NCBI RefSeq assembly: GCF_045062745.1
Contig: NZ_JBJGED010000027.1
Coordinates: 41,244-105,243, forward strand
Length of the DNA: 64,000 nucleotides
DNA from: Paenibacillus_AA sp045062745
GTDB taxonomy: Bacteria > Bacillota > Bacilli > Paenibacillales > NBRC-103111
Direction: 5' to 3'
Position numbers and translations under genes: made by a program. The notes beneath the pieces were generated by a model that worked only from the letters and a program-made list of their open reading frames with translations, was not told the origin of the DNA and made no database searches. Positions 26,575-34,783 of this stretch are shown here, one piece after another; positions within the stretch are counted from its first letter, which is position 1, and each line of letters opens with the position of its first letter.

Positions 26575-27042
26575 TGCATAAATCTCCCAGGGCTCCGAGA
26601 GAGTGGGGTGGCGCGCCTCTTATGGCCAATATCCCCTCGGCTCAGAAAATGGGATCGAAGGTGATTGGATTCGAATGCCAACAGACAAGACATGCCCAAG
26701 GGGACACCGAATCAGCAAACGACCTTGAGATGCATAAAAAACTCCCAGGGCCCGAGAGAGTGGGGGTCTCGCCCCCTTATGGCCATTATCCCCACGGCTC
26801 AGGAAATGGGATCGAAGGTGACTGAATTCGGATAACAACAGACAAGACATGCACAAGGGGACACCGAATCAGCAAACGACCTTGAGATGCATAAAACTCC
26901 CAGGGCCCGAGAGAGTGGGGGGGCCCGCCCCCTTATGGCCATTATCCCCTCGGCTCAGGAAATGGGATCGAAGGTGATTGAATTCGGATAACAATAAACA
27001 GACATGCGCGAAAGGACTCCGAAAGAGAAGATGAGCAAATAA
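26575..27042 (+). repeat. Three tandem copies of a 156-bp repeat beside the transposase gene
   Basis: Copies start at 26575, 26731 and 26888. Each begins TGCATAAA.CTCCCAGGGC, contains a GC-rich palindrome (TGGGGGTCTCGCCCCC-like), then CTTATGGCCATTATCCCC and GGCTCAGGAAATGGGATCG, and ends in a segment with ACACCGAATCAGCAAACG. Copies 1 and 2 are nearly identical; copy 3 decays after about 110 bases. The central 32-base core also occurs, inverted, at 28062 and at both ends of the 63.8-64.0 kb region, so it is dispersed. No coding sequence is evident in this 580-base stretch. Confidence 0.9.
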
Positions 27043-27075
27043 CAACTAATTCATAGTGTAATCTTATGTGAATGG

Positions 27076-27957
27076 TTAAGCAGCGGCTGTTGTCAGATCG
27101 GCATAACGAATCTTCTTGGAGGAAGCACAATGGGTGAGCAAAGACAAAAATGGAGGCTGGTCGAGAAGAGATTGGTTGAACCGGTAGCCAAATTCGTTCA
27201 AGTAGGCTTGAAGATGTTTGCGGCCCAGACTGTGAAAAGTCGTATTGATCCATCGGCAGGCAGCACGGGCTACTTCCAGGAGCGCTCGAATTCGGTTTCG
27301 GGCGTATTGGTTTTTCACAAACTCCAAATCATGTGCTTGAGGATCGATATGCCGATTTGTGAAAAATTGAATGCCGGAGCGAAGAATCCCCTTAGACTCG
27401 TTCATATGTTGGTGGACATTGAGCAGTACGAGCTTAATTTGTAGAGGGCTGCCTTGTTCATCCACCGAGGAACCAACGAGGAACGGGTGCTCCTGGGGGT
27501 GCCGAAAAACAGAAGGATTATGGGGTCGCCCGTAACAGGCGGGATTCACTCGAACGATACCGGACAATAGACGGTCATCCTCAGATTCGCTTATTGCGTG
27601 ACGGATTTTGTGCAGCATCAGCCAAGCCGTCTTATATGTAACGCCGATGATCTCGCTCAGCGCAGCTGCAGTGGTGCCGCATTCGGATCGTGAGAGTAAC
27701 CAGATGGCCAAGAACCACTTCCGGAGATCGGTACGACTCCCTTCCATCACGGTATCTGTAAGCAGGGAAGCCTGATAACTACACTGCCGGCACTCATATA
27801 GCGGCAGCCTGCGAGAAGTCATCAAATAGGCATGTCCATGACCGCATCGAGGACAAGCATACCCTTCGGGCCACTTAGTTTGAAATAACTGTTCCAAGCA
27901 GGCCTGCTCCGTTGGAAATGATCGATCAAACTCATCAATTATCGAACTCGGAATCAT
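27076..27957 (-). CDS. IS1595-family-like transposase, catalytic motif apparently degenerate
   Basis: 293 residues. Zinc ribbon at the N-terminus (CPRCGH at about 35, CRQCSYQ at about 55), then a helix-turn-helix region (LSEIIGVTYKTAWLMLHKIR), as in ISXO2/IS1595 transposases. The C-terminal HSLGRKHLQAYLNEFGYRFN also matches that family. Where the family has VDE followed by Tyr and Gly, with the first catalytic Asp, this protein reads GIVRVNPACYGRP, so the acid appears lost. The reading frame is nevertheless intact. The A/T-richer region around it differs from neighbours. No clear terminal inverted repeats next to the frame; the tandem repeats on its 3' side and an inverted copy on its 5' side form a looser border. 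Confidence 0.75.
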   Translation of the reverse strand: MIPSSIIDEFDRSFPTEQACLEQLFQTKWPEGYACPRCGHGHAYLMTSRRLPLYECRQCSYQASLLTDTVMEGSRTDLRKWFLAIWLLSRSECGTTAAALSEIIGVTYKTAWLMLHKIRHAISESEDDRLLSGIVRVNPACYGRPHNPSVFRHPQEHPFLVGSSVDEQGSPLQIKLVLLNVHQHMNESKGILRSGIQFFTNRHIDPQAHDLEFVKNQYARNRIRALLEVARAACRWINTTFHSLGRKHLQAYLNEFGYRFNQSLLDQPPFLSLLTHCASSKKIRYADLTTAAA

Positions 27958-28061
27958 TCGAAATCACCAGCCAAATAGAACGTATGTTTGCATTTTGATT
28001 TTACCAAACATTTGTTCTCTTGTCCAGAGCTCGGGTAAACCAAACCTAATGACAAGCTTGA

Positions 28062-28095
28062 TTCCTGAGTCAAGGGGATAGTGCCCATAAGGGGC
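28062..28095 (-). repeat. Inverted copy of the dispersed repeat core
   Basis: TTCCTGAGTCAAGGGGATAG followed by TGCCCATAAGGGGC is the reverse complement of the core of the 26575-27042 repeats, with about five changes. With those copies it brackets the transposase gene. Confidence 0.8.
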
Positions 28096-28342
28096 GAATG
28101 GTGCCTTTGTGGAGGGGAAGTCTACCTCGAGGGGCTCTTGTGGAATGATACAGTAGCGAAGGGTACTCAAGGTAATGGTACTAGAGAAAAGGCAACTCGG
28201 TGTATACGCGTCTGTATCCGTGCAAGAGTAGTTGAAGAGTGGATCGGAGTCGGTACGAGTGGGTTCAGAATATGGAAAGGGAGCCGAGAGGTTGCCGGGG
28301 TCGGCGCTGTTTGTAGGGTTAAATAGAAGGTGGGGAAAATGC

Positions 28343-28470
28343 AGCTGGGGTGAAGTGGGGTTCAGAGAGGGTACGGAGCGAGTGTAGCTGGGATGAAGCG
28401 GATTCAGAAAGGGTACGGAGGGAGTGTAGCGGGATTGCAGAGAAAGCAGTTCGGGGTTCAGTGAGTGCGG
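28343..28470 (+). repeat. Degenerate 42-43-bp tandem repeat
   Basis: Copy 1 at 28343-28385 and copy 2 at 28386-28427 share AGCTGGG.TGAAG and TTCAGA.AGGGTACGGAG.GAGTGT; a decayed third copy starts at 28428. Confidence 0.75.
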
Positions 28471-28589
28471 AGTGGACACAGTGGGGAAGCGGGAAAGGTT
28501 CCGCAGTATTGGAGTGGGTTCTGGGGAAGGGAACACATCTGATTATGAAGATCGGGTAAAGGAATAACAAGCTTTCACAAAAAATCACA

Positions 28590-28603
28590 TGTAAGCGTCA
28601 TCA
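28590..28603 (+). promoter_or_regulatory. Candidate cre (CcpA-binding) site before the sugar ABC operon
   Basis: TGTAAGCGTCATCA fits the cre consensus TGWAANCGNTNWCA except at one position (C for T at position 10). It lies 88 bases before the first permease gene, a sensible place for catabolite repression. Confidence 0.5.
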
Positions 28604-28677
28604 GGGAGTCGGTATCATAAAAGCATAAGATTGATTCACCCATACAGGACAAGCCATTTGACAGCAGGAGGGGATGT

Positions 28678-29652
28678 ATGATGGCCGCTCAACCATCCGC
28701 GGCAAGCCGGACCGCCGCTAACAGGAAGCCGGCGCCCTCCCTAGCGGTACCGAAGAAGCGTAATTATTTTGTGAAACATTGGCCGATTTACTCGATGATC
28801 CTGCCAGGACTGCTCTTCTTCGTCATTTTTAAGTATATTCCGCTTGGGGGAAGCGTCATCGCTTTTCAGAACTACAACATTTTCGACGGGGTGTTCGGCA
28901 GTAAGTTTGTGGGATTTAAGCATTTCGAAAACTTGTTCGCCTATCCGGAGTTTTACCGCATTTTCAGAAACACCTTGCTCATCAGCTTATACCAGCTTGT
29001 ATTTGGCTTTCCGGCCCCTATTCTCTTGGCACTGCTGCTGAATGAGGTCGGGAAGGCGGTGTTCAAACGCACGGTCCAGACAATCCTGTATTTGCCTCAC
29101 TTCTTATCGTGGGTTATCGTCGGGGGTTTGGTCATCAATTTCTTGTCGCCTAGCGCAGGGCTCGTAAACGATGTGATCGAATGGTTCGGCGGCGAGCCGA
29201 TCTTCTTCATGCAGGAGCCAAGCTACTTCCGGACGATTATCGTCTCCTCCGGCTTGTGGAAAGAGATCGGATGGAGTACGATCATCTACTTGGCGGCCTT
29301 GACCGGCATTAATCCGGACTTGTACGAGGCCGCGGAGGTCGACGGAGCCGGCAAGCTCCGGCAAGTGTTCAGCATCACGCTTCCCAGCATTCTGCCTACC
29401 ATCATGGTGCTCTTGCTGCTGCGAATCGGGAACATTTTGGACCTCGGCTTCGAGCAAATCTACATTTTCCTGAACCCGCTGGTGACGGAAACCGGTGAAG
29501 TGTTCGACACTTACATTTACCGAATCGGGCTGTTGGGCGGACAGTATAGCTATACGACAGCAATCGGGCTGTTCAAATCGGTCATCGGTTTCGTGCTGCT
29601 CGTAGGGGCCAACTTCATCAGTCGCCGGACAACCGGCAACTCGATCTATTAA
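28678..29652 (+). CDS. ABC sugar transporter permease, LplB type
   Basis: Inner-membrane subunit of a carbohydrate importer, 324 residues with six predicted membrane helices after a 35-residue cytoplasmic extension. The binding-protein-dependent transport signature (EAAEVDGAGKLRQVFSITLPSILP) sits at about residues 221-244 and contacts the ATPase. N-terminal KYIPLGGSVIAFQNYNIFDG is diagnostic for the LplB/YtcP family of oligosaccharide and polygalacturonate importers. First gene of a long operon; ATG (two in tandem) behind GCAGGAGGGG. The ATPase is not in the cluster, as usual: these systems share an MsmX-like ATPase encoded elsewhere. Confidence 0.93.
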   Translation: MMAAQPSAASRTAANRKPAPSLAVPKKRNYFVKHWPIYSMILPGLLFFVIFKYIPLGGSVIAFQNYNIFDGVFGSKFVGFKHFENLFAYPEFYRIFRNTLLISLYQLVFGFPAPILLALLLNEVGKAVFKRTVQTILYLPHFLSWVIVGGLVINFLSPSAGLVNDVIEWFGGEPIFFMQEPSYFRTIIVSSGLWKEIGWSTIIYLAALTGINPDLYEAAEVDGAGKLRQVFSITLPSILPTIMVLLLLRIGNILDLGFEQIYIFLNPLVTETGEVFDTYIYRIGLLGGQYSYTTAIGLFKSVIGFVLLVGANFISRRTTGNSIY

Positions 29653-29667
29653 GGGGGGGGAACGCTC

Positions 29668-30537
29668 ATGATTAAACCGGCAAGTTCCCGACGCTCGTTT
29701 CTAGTATTCAACTACGCCTTTCTGACGCTGTTCAGCATCTCGATGCTCGTTCCGTTCCTTCATATTTTGTCCGGCTCGTTCAGCGGCAACCGGGCTTTGC
29801 TCGAAGGTAGAGTCAGCTTGTGGCCCGTCGATTTCACATTGTCCAACTATGCGGTCGTCTTCACGGATCCATCCATCTGGAGATCGTTCGGCACTACGGT
29901 GCTGATTACCGTCCTGGGTACGGGGATCAACTTGGCGATGACGTGCTTGATGGCATACGGGCTTTCGAAAAGCGACCTTAAAGGACGCTCATTCATCTTG
30001 CTGCTCGTCCTGTTCACGATGATTTTTCAAGCGCCTCTCATCCCGACATATTTGCTGGTCAAATCGCTTGGGCTGCTCAACAGCATCTGGGCGTTGGTTC
30101 TCCCGGGCGCGATCAGCGCGTTCAACATGATTATTATGATCTCGTTCTTCCGGAATATCCCGGACGGTTTGCTCGATTCCGCCAAAATCGACGGCTGCGG
30201 CGAGTACCGCACGTTGCTGCAAATCGTGGTGCCGCTTTCGAAACCGTCACTGCTCACGATCGGTCTTTTCTATGCGGTTGGTCATTGGAACAGTTATTTC
30301 GCCGCTATGATGTATGTTCGTAATCCGGCGCTGCATCCGCTGCAGGTCAAGCTGCGGCAGCTTATCGTAGAGAGCGACGTCGAGTCGATGATGCAGAATA
30401 CGGTCGCCTCCATGCAGTCGGTGGAAGGGATCAAGATGGCGTCGATCATGTTCGCCACACTTCCGATTCTCGTGATTTATCCCTGGATCCAGAAGCATTT
30501 TGTCAAAGGCTCGATGCTAGGTTCCGTTAAAGGGTAA
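29668..30537 (+). CDS. ABC sugar transporter permease, YtcP/LplC type
   Basis: Second permease subunit, 289 residues, six membrane helices. Begins with the family's RRSFLVFNYAFLTLFSISMLVPFLHILSGSFS. The coupling loop LLDSAKIDGCGEYRTLLQIVVPLSKP is at about 168-193, and the C-terminus WIQKHFVKGSMLGSVKG is highly typical. 15 bases after the first permease, with AAGGGGGGG before the ATG. Forms a heterodimer with the 28678 product and receives sugar from the 30577 lipoprotein. Confidence 0.93.
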   Translation: MIKPASSRRSFLVFNYAFLTLFSISMLVPFLHILSGSFSGNRALLEGRVSLWPVDFTLSNYAVVFTDPSIWRSFGTTVLITVLGTGINLAMTCLMAYGLSKSDLKGRSFILLLVLFTMIFQAPLIPTYLLVKSLGLLNSIWALVLPGAISAFNMIIMISFFRNIPDGLLDSAKIDGCGEYRTLLQIVVPLSKPSLLTIGLFYAVGHWNSYFAAMMYVRNPALHPLQVKLRQLIVESDVESMMQNTVASMQSVEGIKMASIMFATLPILVIYPWIQKHFVKGSMLGSVKG

Positions 30538-30576
30538 ATTATATAAAAGACAACATGAAAAAGGAGAGGGTTTCAA

Positions 30577-32166
30577 GTGAAGATGAAGAAAACGTTTTCC
30601 GTCTTGCTGAGCACGGTGCTTGTCGGTTCCGCCTTGGCAGGCTGCGCCTCCAAGGATGAAGGCGGCACGTCGCCGTCGAATGGCTCGGGCGGCTCCAGCA
30701 CTCCCGCTGCCCCTGCGAAAATCAAGGTCGCGTTAGGCACCGGCAACTTGGCGTACGTAACCGGTTCACGCGATATCAACAGCGACAAGTACGTGACCAA
30801 GCTGGAGCAATTGTCCAACACCGATCTGGAGCTGCAGCTCATTCCGCATGAAAACTACTCGCAAACCATCACGCTTATGTTCGCCAGCGGCGAAATGCCC
30901 GACCTGCTTCAAACGAAAGGCATCAACACCCCGGAGGTAGCGCCGGCCGTCGATTCCGGCAATCTGATGCCTCTGAACGAACTGATCGATAAATACGGCC
31001 CCAACTTGAAAAAATACGTCCCTCAAGAGTCCTGGGATTCGGCTCGGGTGAGCAAGGACGGCAAAATCTATGGAATCCCGCAAGAAAACCCGATCCGCAA
31101 CGGTACGGTCACTTACATTCGTCAAGACTGGCTGGACAAGCTGGGTTTGAAAGCGCCTAAAACGGTAGATGAGTATATTACGGTCCTAAAAGCGTTCAAG
31201 GAAAAAGATCCGAACGGCAATGGCAAAAACGACGAAATTCCATTCACGGCGCGCTCGAAATTCTCGTTCGGCAACGCATTCTTCGGGGCGTACGATGTCA
31301 TTCCAAGCTTGTGGAAATATCAAAACGACCAGCTCGTACCGAACTTCATCCGTCCCGAAATGGTAGACGCTCTGAAAACGTACCGCAAGCTGTACGAAGA
31401 AAAGCTGCTAGACAACGAGTTCCTCGTCATGGCTGGAAAAGACTGGGACGCTAAAATCAAGGGCTCTGCCGTAGCCGGCATGTGGGCACACGCCGCGACC
31501 TATCCGGACAAGTGGCAGTCGGACGTGCAAGCGGGCGATCCGAACGCCAAAGTAGCCGTCATCTCTTCGCCGGTTGGCCCAAGCGGCAAGCCGGGCGCCG
31601 TGGACGAAATCGGCTCCTCCGTGTCCGACTACGTCTGGACCCTTCCGAAGAATACGAAAAATGCGGCCGAGGTTATCAAGTTCCTCGACTGGTACTACAA
31701 CCCGGACAACAAGGACAAGGACAACTTCTTGCTGTACGGCCTTGAAGGCACGGACTACACGGTAGAGAACGGCAAAATCAAGTACAACTATCCGAAGACG
31801 GCAGAAGAGACCGGCGCCGAATTCATGCACCAAGGCTGGTTGGCCTTCACGGGTCCGAAGAAATACCTGACCGACGAGGAGTACATCAAGAATAAGCCGG
31901 GCGGCGACAAAATTTTGGCAGCGCTGAAGGTCGCGCAAGCCGAAGGGGCGAAAAACGACGGATTGGGCATGCCGAGTCTGCCAACCCTCCAAGCGCGTCC
32001 AGAACTGAAATATGACGGACTGTGGCTGGAGTTCGCCTCCAAAGTCATCACAGGCAAAGAGTCTGTTGACAAATTCAACGATTTCGTAGCAGATTGGAAG
32101 AAACGCGGCGGCGATCAGTTGATCAAGGAAGCGACCGACTGGTACAAATCCACTCAGAAGAAATAA
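30577..32166 (+). CDS. Sugar-binding lipoprotein of the ABC importer
   Basis: Captures the substrate outside the membrane. 529 residues with a lipoprotein signal: MKMKKTFSVLLSTVLVGSALAGC, lipidated Cys at residue 23, then a Gly/Ser/Pro-rich tether. Family segments: YGPNLKKYVPQESWDSA, YIRQDWLDKLGLKAPKTVD and FKEKDPNGNGKNDEIPFT, the last an EF-like calcium loop. It is a paralogue of the truncated lipoprotein at 1-1476 but clearly diverged. GTG start at 30577 with AAAGGAGAGGG 6 bases upstream. A strong terminator follows, so the binding protein may be made in excess over the downstream enzymes. Confidence 0.93.
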   Translation: MKMKKTFSVLLSTVLVGSALAGCASKDEGGTSPSNGSGGSSTPAAPAKIKVALGTGNLAYVTGSRDINSDKYVTKLEQLSNTDLELQLIPHENYSQTITLMFASGEMPDLLQTKGINTPEVAPAVDSGNLMPLNELIDKYGPNLKKYVPQESWDSARVSKDGKIYGIPQENPIRNGTVTYIRQDWLDKLGLKAPKTVDEYITVLKAFKEKDPNGNGKNDEIPFTARSKFSFGNAFFGAYDVIPSLWKYQNDQLVPNFIRPEMVDALKTYRKLYEEKLLDNEFLVMAGKDWDAKIKGSAVAGMWAHAATYPDKWQSDVQAGDPNAKVAVISSPVGPSGKPGAVDEIGSSVSDYVWTLPKNTKNAAEVIKFLDWYYNPDNKDKDNFLLYGLEGTDYTVENGKIKYNYPKTAEETGAEFMHQGWLAFTGPKKYLTDEEYIKNKPGGDKILAALKVAQAEGAKNDGLGMPSLPTLQARPELKYDGLWLEFASKVITGKESVDKFNDFVADWKKRGGDQLIKEATDWYKSTQKK

Positions 32167-32183
32167 GCAGTCATGCCTGGGCG

Positions 32184-32208
32184 CCCCCGATGCTTCATCG
32201 GGGGTTTT
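32184..32208 (+). terminator. Terminator or attenuating hairpin inside the sugar locus
   Basis: CCCCCGATG / CATCGGGGG, 9-bp perfect stem with loop CTT, followed by TTTT. It sits between the binding-protein gene and the mannosidase gene, a common arrangement that lowers expression of downstream enzymes or protects the upstream message. Confidence 0.85.
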
Positions 32209-32240
32209 CCGTTCAGGCGACCTTAAGGGAGGGTTATAGT

Positions 32241-34745
32241 GTGGAGAGGAAGCTGCATCTGATTTGCAATGCCCATCTCGATCCGGCGTGGCTATGGGAG
32301 ATCGAGGAGGGTGCGGGGGAGGCGTTGTCGACGTTCCGAATCGCGGCGCAGTTCTGCGAGGAGTTCGACGGGTTCGTATTCAACCACAACGAGGTAATTC
32401 TGTACCAGTGGATCGAGGAATACGATCCTGCCTTGTTCGCGCGCATTCAGAAGCTTGTGCGGGATGGGAAATGGCATATCATGGGCGGCTGGTATTTGCA
32501 GCCGGATTGCAATATGCCGAGCGGGGAGTCGTTCGTCCGGCACATGCTCGTCGGGCGGCAATACTTCGCGGAGAAATTCGGGGTGAAGCCGACGACGGCG
32601 ATAAACTTCGACCCGTTCGGCCATACGCGCGGGCTTGTGCAGCTGATGGCGAAGGCCGGCTTCGACTCGTATATCGTCTGCCGTCCCGGCGACAACGACT
32701 GTCCGCTTCCTGCGGAAGACGTGAACTGGATCGGATATGACGGCTCGTCGGTCATCGTCCATCGGGCGTACAAAGCTTACTTGTCGGGAAAAGGAAAAGC
32801 ACACCTGAAAGTACAGGATTGGCTGAACGACCATCCCGATCGCCAAACCGGCATGCTGCTATGGGGCATCGGCAATCACGGTGGCGGTCCGTCGCGCGTT
32901 GACTTGTCGAATCTCCAGGAGCTGAAGGAACAGACGACGAGTCATGTCCTTACGCACTCCACGCCTGAGGCGTACTTCAGGGAACTGCGCGAGTCAGACG
33001 CGGAGCTGCCCTCCCACGAAGGGGATTTGAATCCATGGGCGGTCGGCTGCTATACGTCGCAAATCCGGATCAAACAGAAGCACCGGAAGCTCGAGAACGA
33101 GCTGTTCCTGACGGAGAAAATGATGTCGCATGCCGCTCTCGCCGGCTTGGTCCCTTATCCCGCGCAGGCGATTACGGAAGCGCAGCAGGATTTGCTGATC
33201 GCGCAGTTCCACGATTTGCTGCCCGGCTCTTCGGTACAGCCCGTCGAAGATTACGCGCTGCGGCTGATGGATCACGGCCGGGAAATATTGGCCCGTCTCC
33301 GCTCAAGGGCGTTCTTCGCCTTGACCGCGGGCGAACGCCAGGCAGAAGAAGGCGAAGTGCCCGTATTCGTCTACAATCCGCATCCGTACAAGGTGAAAGG
33401 ATTGTTCGAGTGCGAGTTCCAGCTGCCCAAGTCTTCCAAGGGCCAATATGCGGATATCGTCATGCATCGTAACGGGGAGCCTGTGCCTTGCCAAGTCGAG
33501 AAGGAGCTCAGCAACTTGTACATCGATTGGCGCAAGCGGGTCGTCTTTTACGCGGAGCTCGAGCCCGGGCAGCTCAACCGGTTCGACTGCACGGTGCGGT
33601 TCTTGGACGAGAAGCCGAAGCCGGCATTGCAGGCAGAAGACGGGAAGCTGGTGTTCCATAACGGCCGGCTGAAAATCGTGGTAAATACGGCTACGGGGCT
33701 CATCGACGAGTGGACGTTGGACGGCGTTGCCGTACTGGCGCCAGGGGCGATGCAGCCGATCGTCATGGAAGACAACGATGACGCCTGGGGCAGCCAAGTG
33801 CAAAGCTTCCCTAAGCGGATCGGCGCGTTCAAGCTGATGACAAAAGCCCGGGGTTCTCGGATGTCGGGTGTCCGCGGCAAACCGATCCCATCCGTACGCG
33901 TCATCGAAGACGGGGAAGTCCGTACCGTCATCGAAGCGGTGATGGAATATGGCAGCTCCACTTTGGTGCAGCGGTATGCGTTGCCTAAACATGGCTCGGA
34001 TGTCCGCGTTGACGTGCAAGTGAATTGGAACGAAACCCGTAAAATGCTGAAGCTCGCCGTGCCGACGATATGGAAAGAGGCGGCATATCACGGCCAAGTA
34101 GCGTATGGCGTGGAAATGCTGCCTACGAACGGCCGCGAGGTTGTCACGCAGAAATGGGTTGCCGCGGTAGGCGAGGAGACCGCTCTGACGTGCGTAAATG
34201 ACGGCATCTACGGCTCGGATATGTCGGACGGAGAATTCCGGCTGACGCTGCTTCGATCGCCGGGGTATTCCGCGCTTCCGGGCGGAAAGATGAAGCACAC
34301 GATGCCGAACGACCGCTATTCGAGCCGCATCGATCAGGGCAGCCGCTCGTATTCGTTCTGGTTCCAGGCGGGGCCAGCGCAACAGCGGCTCGAGGATATC
34401 GATCGCGAGGCGCTTGGCTACAACGAGAAGCCATATATTTTGTCGTACTTCCCATCGGGAGCCGGCGAGTCGCCGCAGCCGCTTGTCTCGCTGAGCGATC
34501 GCGTCGTGCAAGTGGCGGCGTTCAAGCAAGCTGTGTCGCAAGATACCGGCGCGGCTGGCGGTGAAGGAGAGAGCTACATCGTTCGGCTGTTCGAGCCTAC
34601 CGGTGAGGCGCGCGAGACGGTTTTGTCCATTCCGCTGCTTGGCATTGAGAAGCCGGTTCGCTTGGAGGGCTTCGAGGTTAAGACGTTCCGTGTAAATGTA
34701 GGATCGAGGGCGATCGTGGAAGATACGTTAATGGAGTCGATCTAG
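32241..34745 (+). CDS. Glycoside hydrolase family 38 alpha-mannosidase
   Basis: Retaining zinc-dependent alpha-mannosidase, 834 residues, no signal peptide, hence cytoplasmic processing of an imported mannoside. The N-terminal catalytic barrel shows LICNAHLDPAWLWE with metal ligands His12 and Asp14, and INFDPFGHTRGL with nucleophile Asp124. The central helical domain and the C-terminal beta-sandwich domains (from about residue 380) follow the family plan. GTG start at 32241 with AAGGGAGGG 9 bases upstream; the frame is open farther upstream, but that stretch is the shifted tail of the binding-protein gene. A 12-bp triplication covers its stop codon. Confidence 0.9.
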   Translation: MERKLHLICNAHLDPAWLWEIEEGAGEALSTFRIAAQFCEEFDGFVFNHNEVILYQWIEEYDPALFARIQKLVRDGKWHIMGGWYLQPDCNMPSGESFVRHMLVGRQYFAEKFGVKPTTAINFDPFGHTRGLVQLMAKAGFDSYIVCRPGDNDCPLPAEDVNWIGYDGSSVIVHRAYKAYLSGKGKAHLKVQDWLNDHPDRQTGMLLWGIGNHGGGPSRVDLSNLQELKEQTTSHVLTHSTPEAYFRELRESDAELPSHEGDLNPWAVGCYTSQIRIKQKHRKLENELFLTEKMMSHAALAGLVPYPAQAITEAQQDLLIAQFHDLLPGSSVQPVEDYALRLMDHGREILARLRSRAFFALTAGERQAEEGEVPVFVYNPHPYKVKGLFECEFQLPKSSKGQYADIVMHRNGEPVPCQVEKELSNLYIDWRKRVVFYAELEPGQLNRFDCTVRFLDEKPKPALQAEDGKLVFHNGRLKIVVNTATGLIDEWTLDGVAVLAPGAMQPIVMEDNDDAWGSQVQSFPKRIGAFKLMTKARGSRMSGVRGKPIPSVRVIEDGEVRTVIEAVMEYGSSTLVQRYALPKHGSDVRVDVQVNWNETRKMLKLAVPTIWKEAAYHGQVAYGVEMLPTNGREVVTQKWVAAVGEETALTCVNDGIYGSDMSDGEFRLTLLRSPGYSALPGGKMKHTMPNDRYSSRIDQGSRSYSFWFQAGPAQQRLEDIDREALGYNEKPYILSYFPSGAGESPQPLVSLSDRVVQVAAFKQAVSQDTGAAGGEGESYIVRLFEPTGEARETVLSIPLLGIEKPVRLEGFEVKTFRVNVGSRAIVEDTLMESI

Positions 34746-34768
34746 GAGTCGATCTAGGAGTCGATATA
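34733..34768 (+). repeat. Triple 12-bp tandem repeat across the mannosidase stop codon
   Basis: GGAGTCGATCTA at 34733-34744 and 34745-34756, then GGAGTCGATATA at 34757-34768. The first copy encodes the last codons and TAG. Each unit starts GGAG, so it repeats Shine-Dalgarno-like sequence ahead of the next gene. Confidence 0.9.
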
Positions 34769-34783
34769 AGGGGGAGAGAGCAA

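Larger units (their letters stand above)
28096..28677 (+). other. Non-coding, purine-rich intergenic region
   Basis: Nearly 600 bases without a credible gene. From about 28230 to 28520 the plus strand is strongly G/A-rich and contains the degenerate tandem repeat at 28343-28470. Small open frames here have low-complexity translations and no ribosome sites. Its 3' end (28570-28677) holds a cre-like box and presumably the promoter of the ABC-transporter operon, with TATCAT at 28613-28618 as a possible -10. Confidence 0.6.

Noticed and set aside
26575..27042. CRISPR array
   Set aside because: Repeat unit is about 156 bases with three adjoining copies and no spacers; no cas genes nearby.
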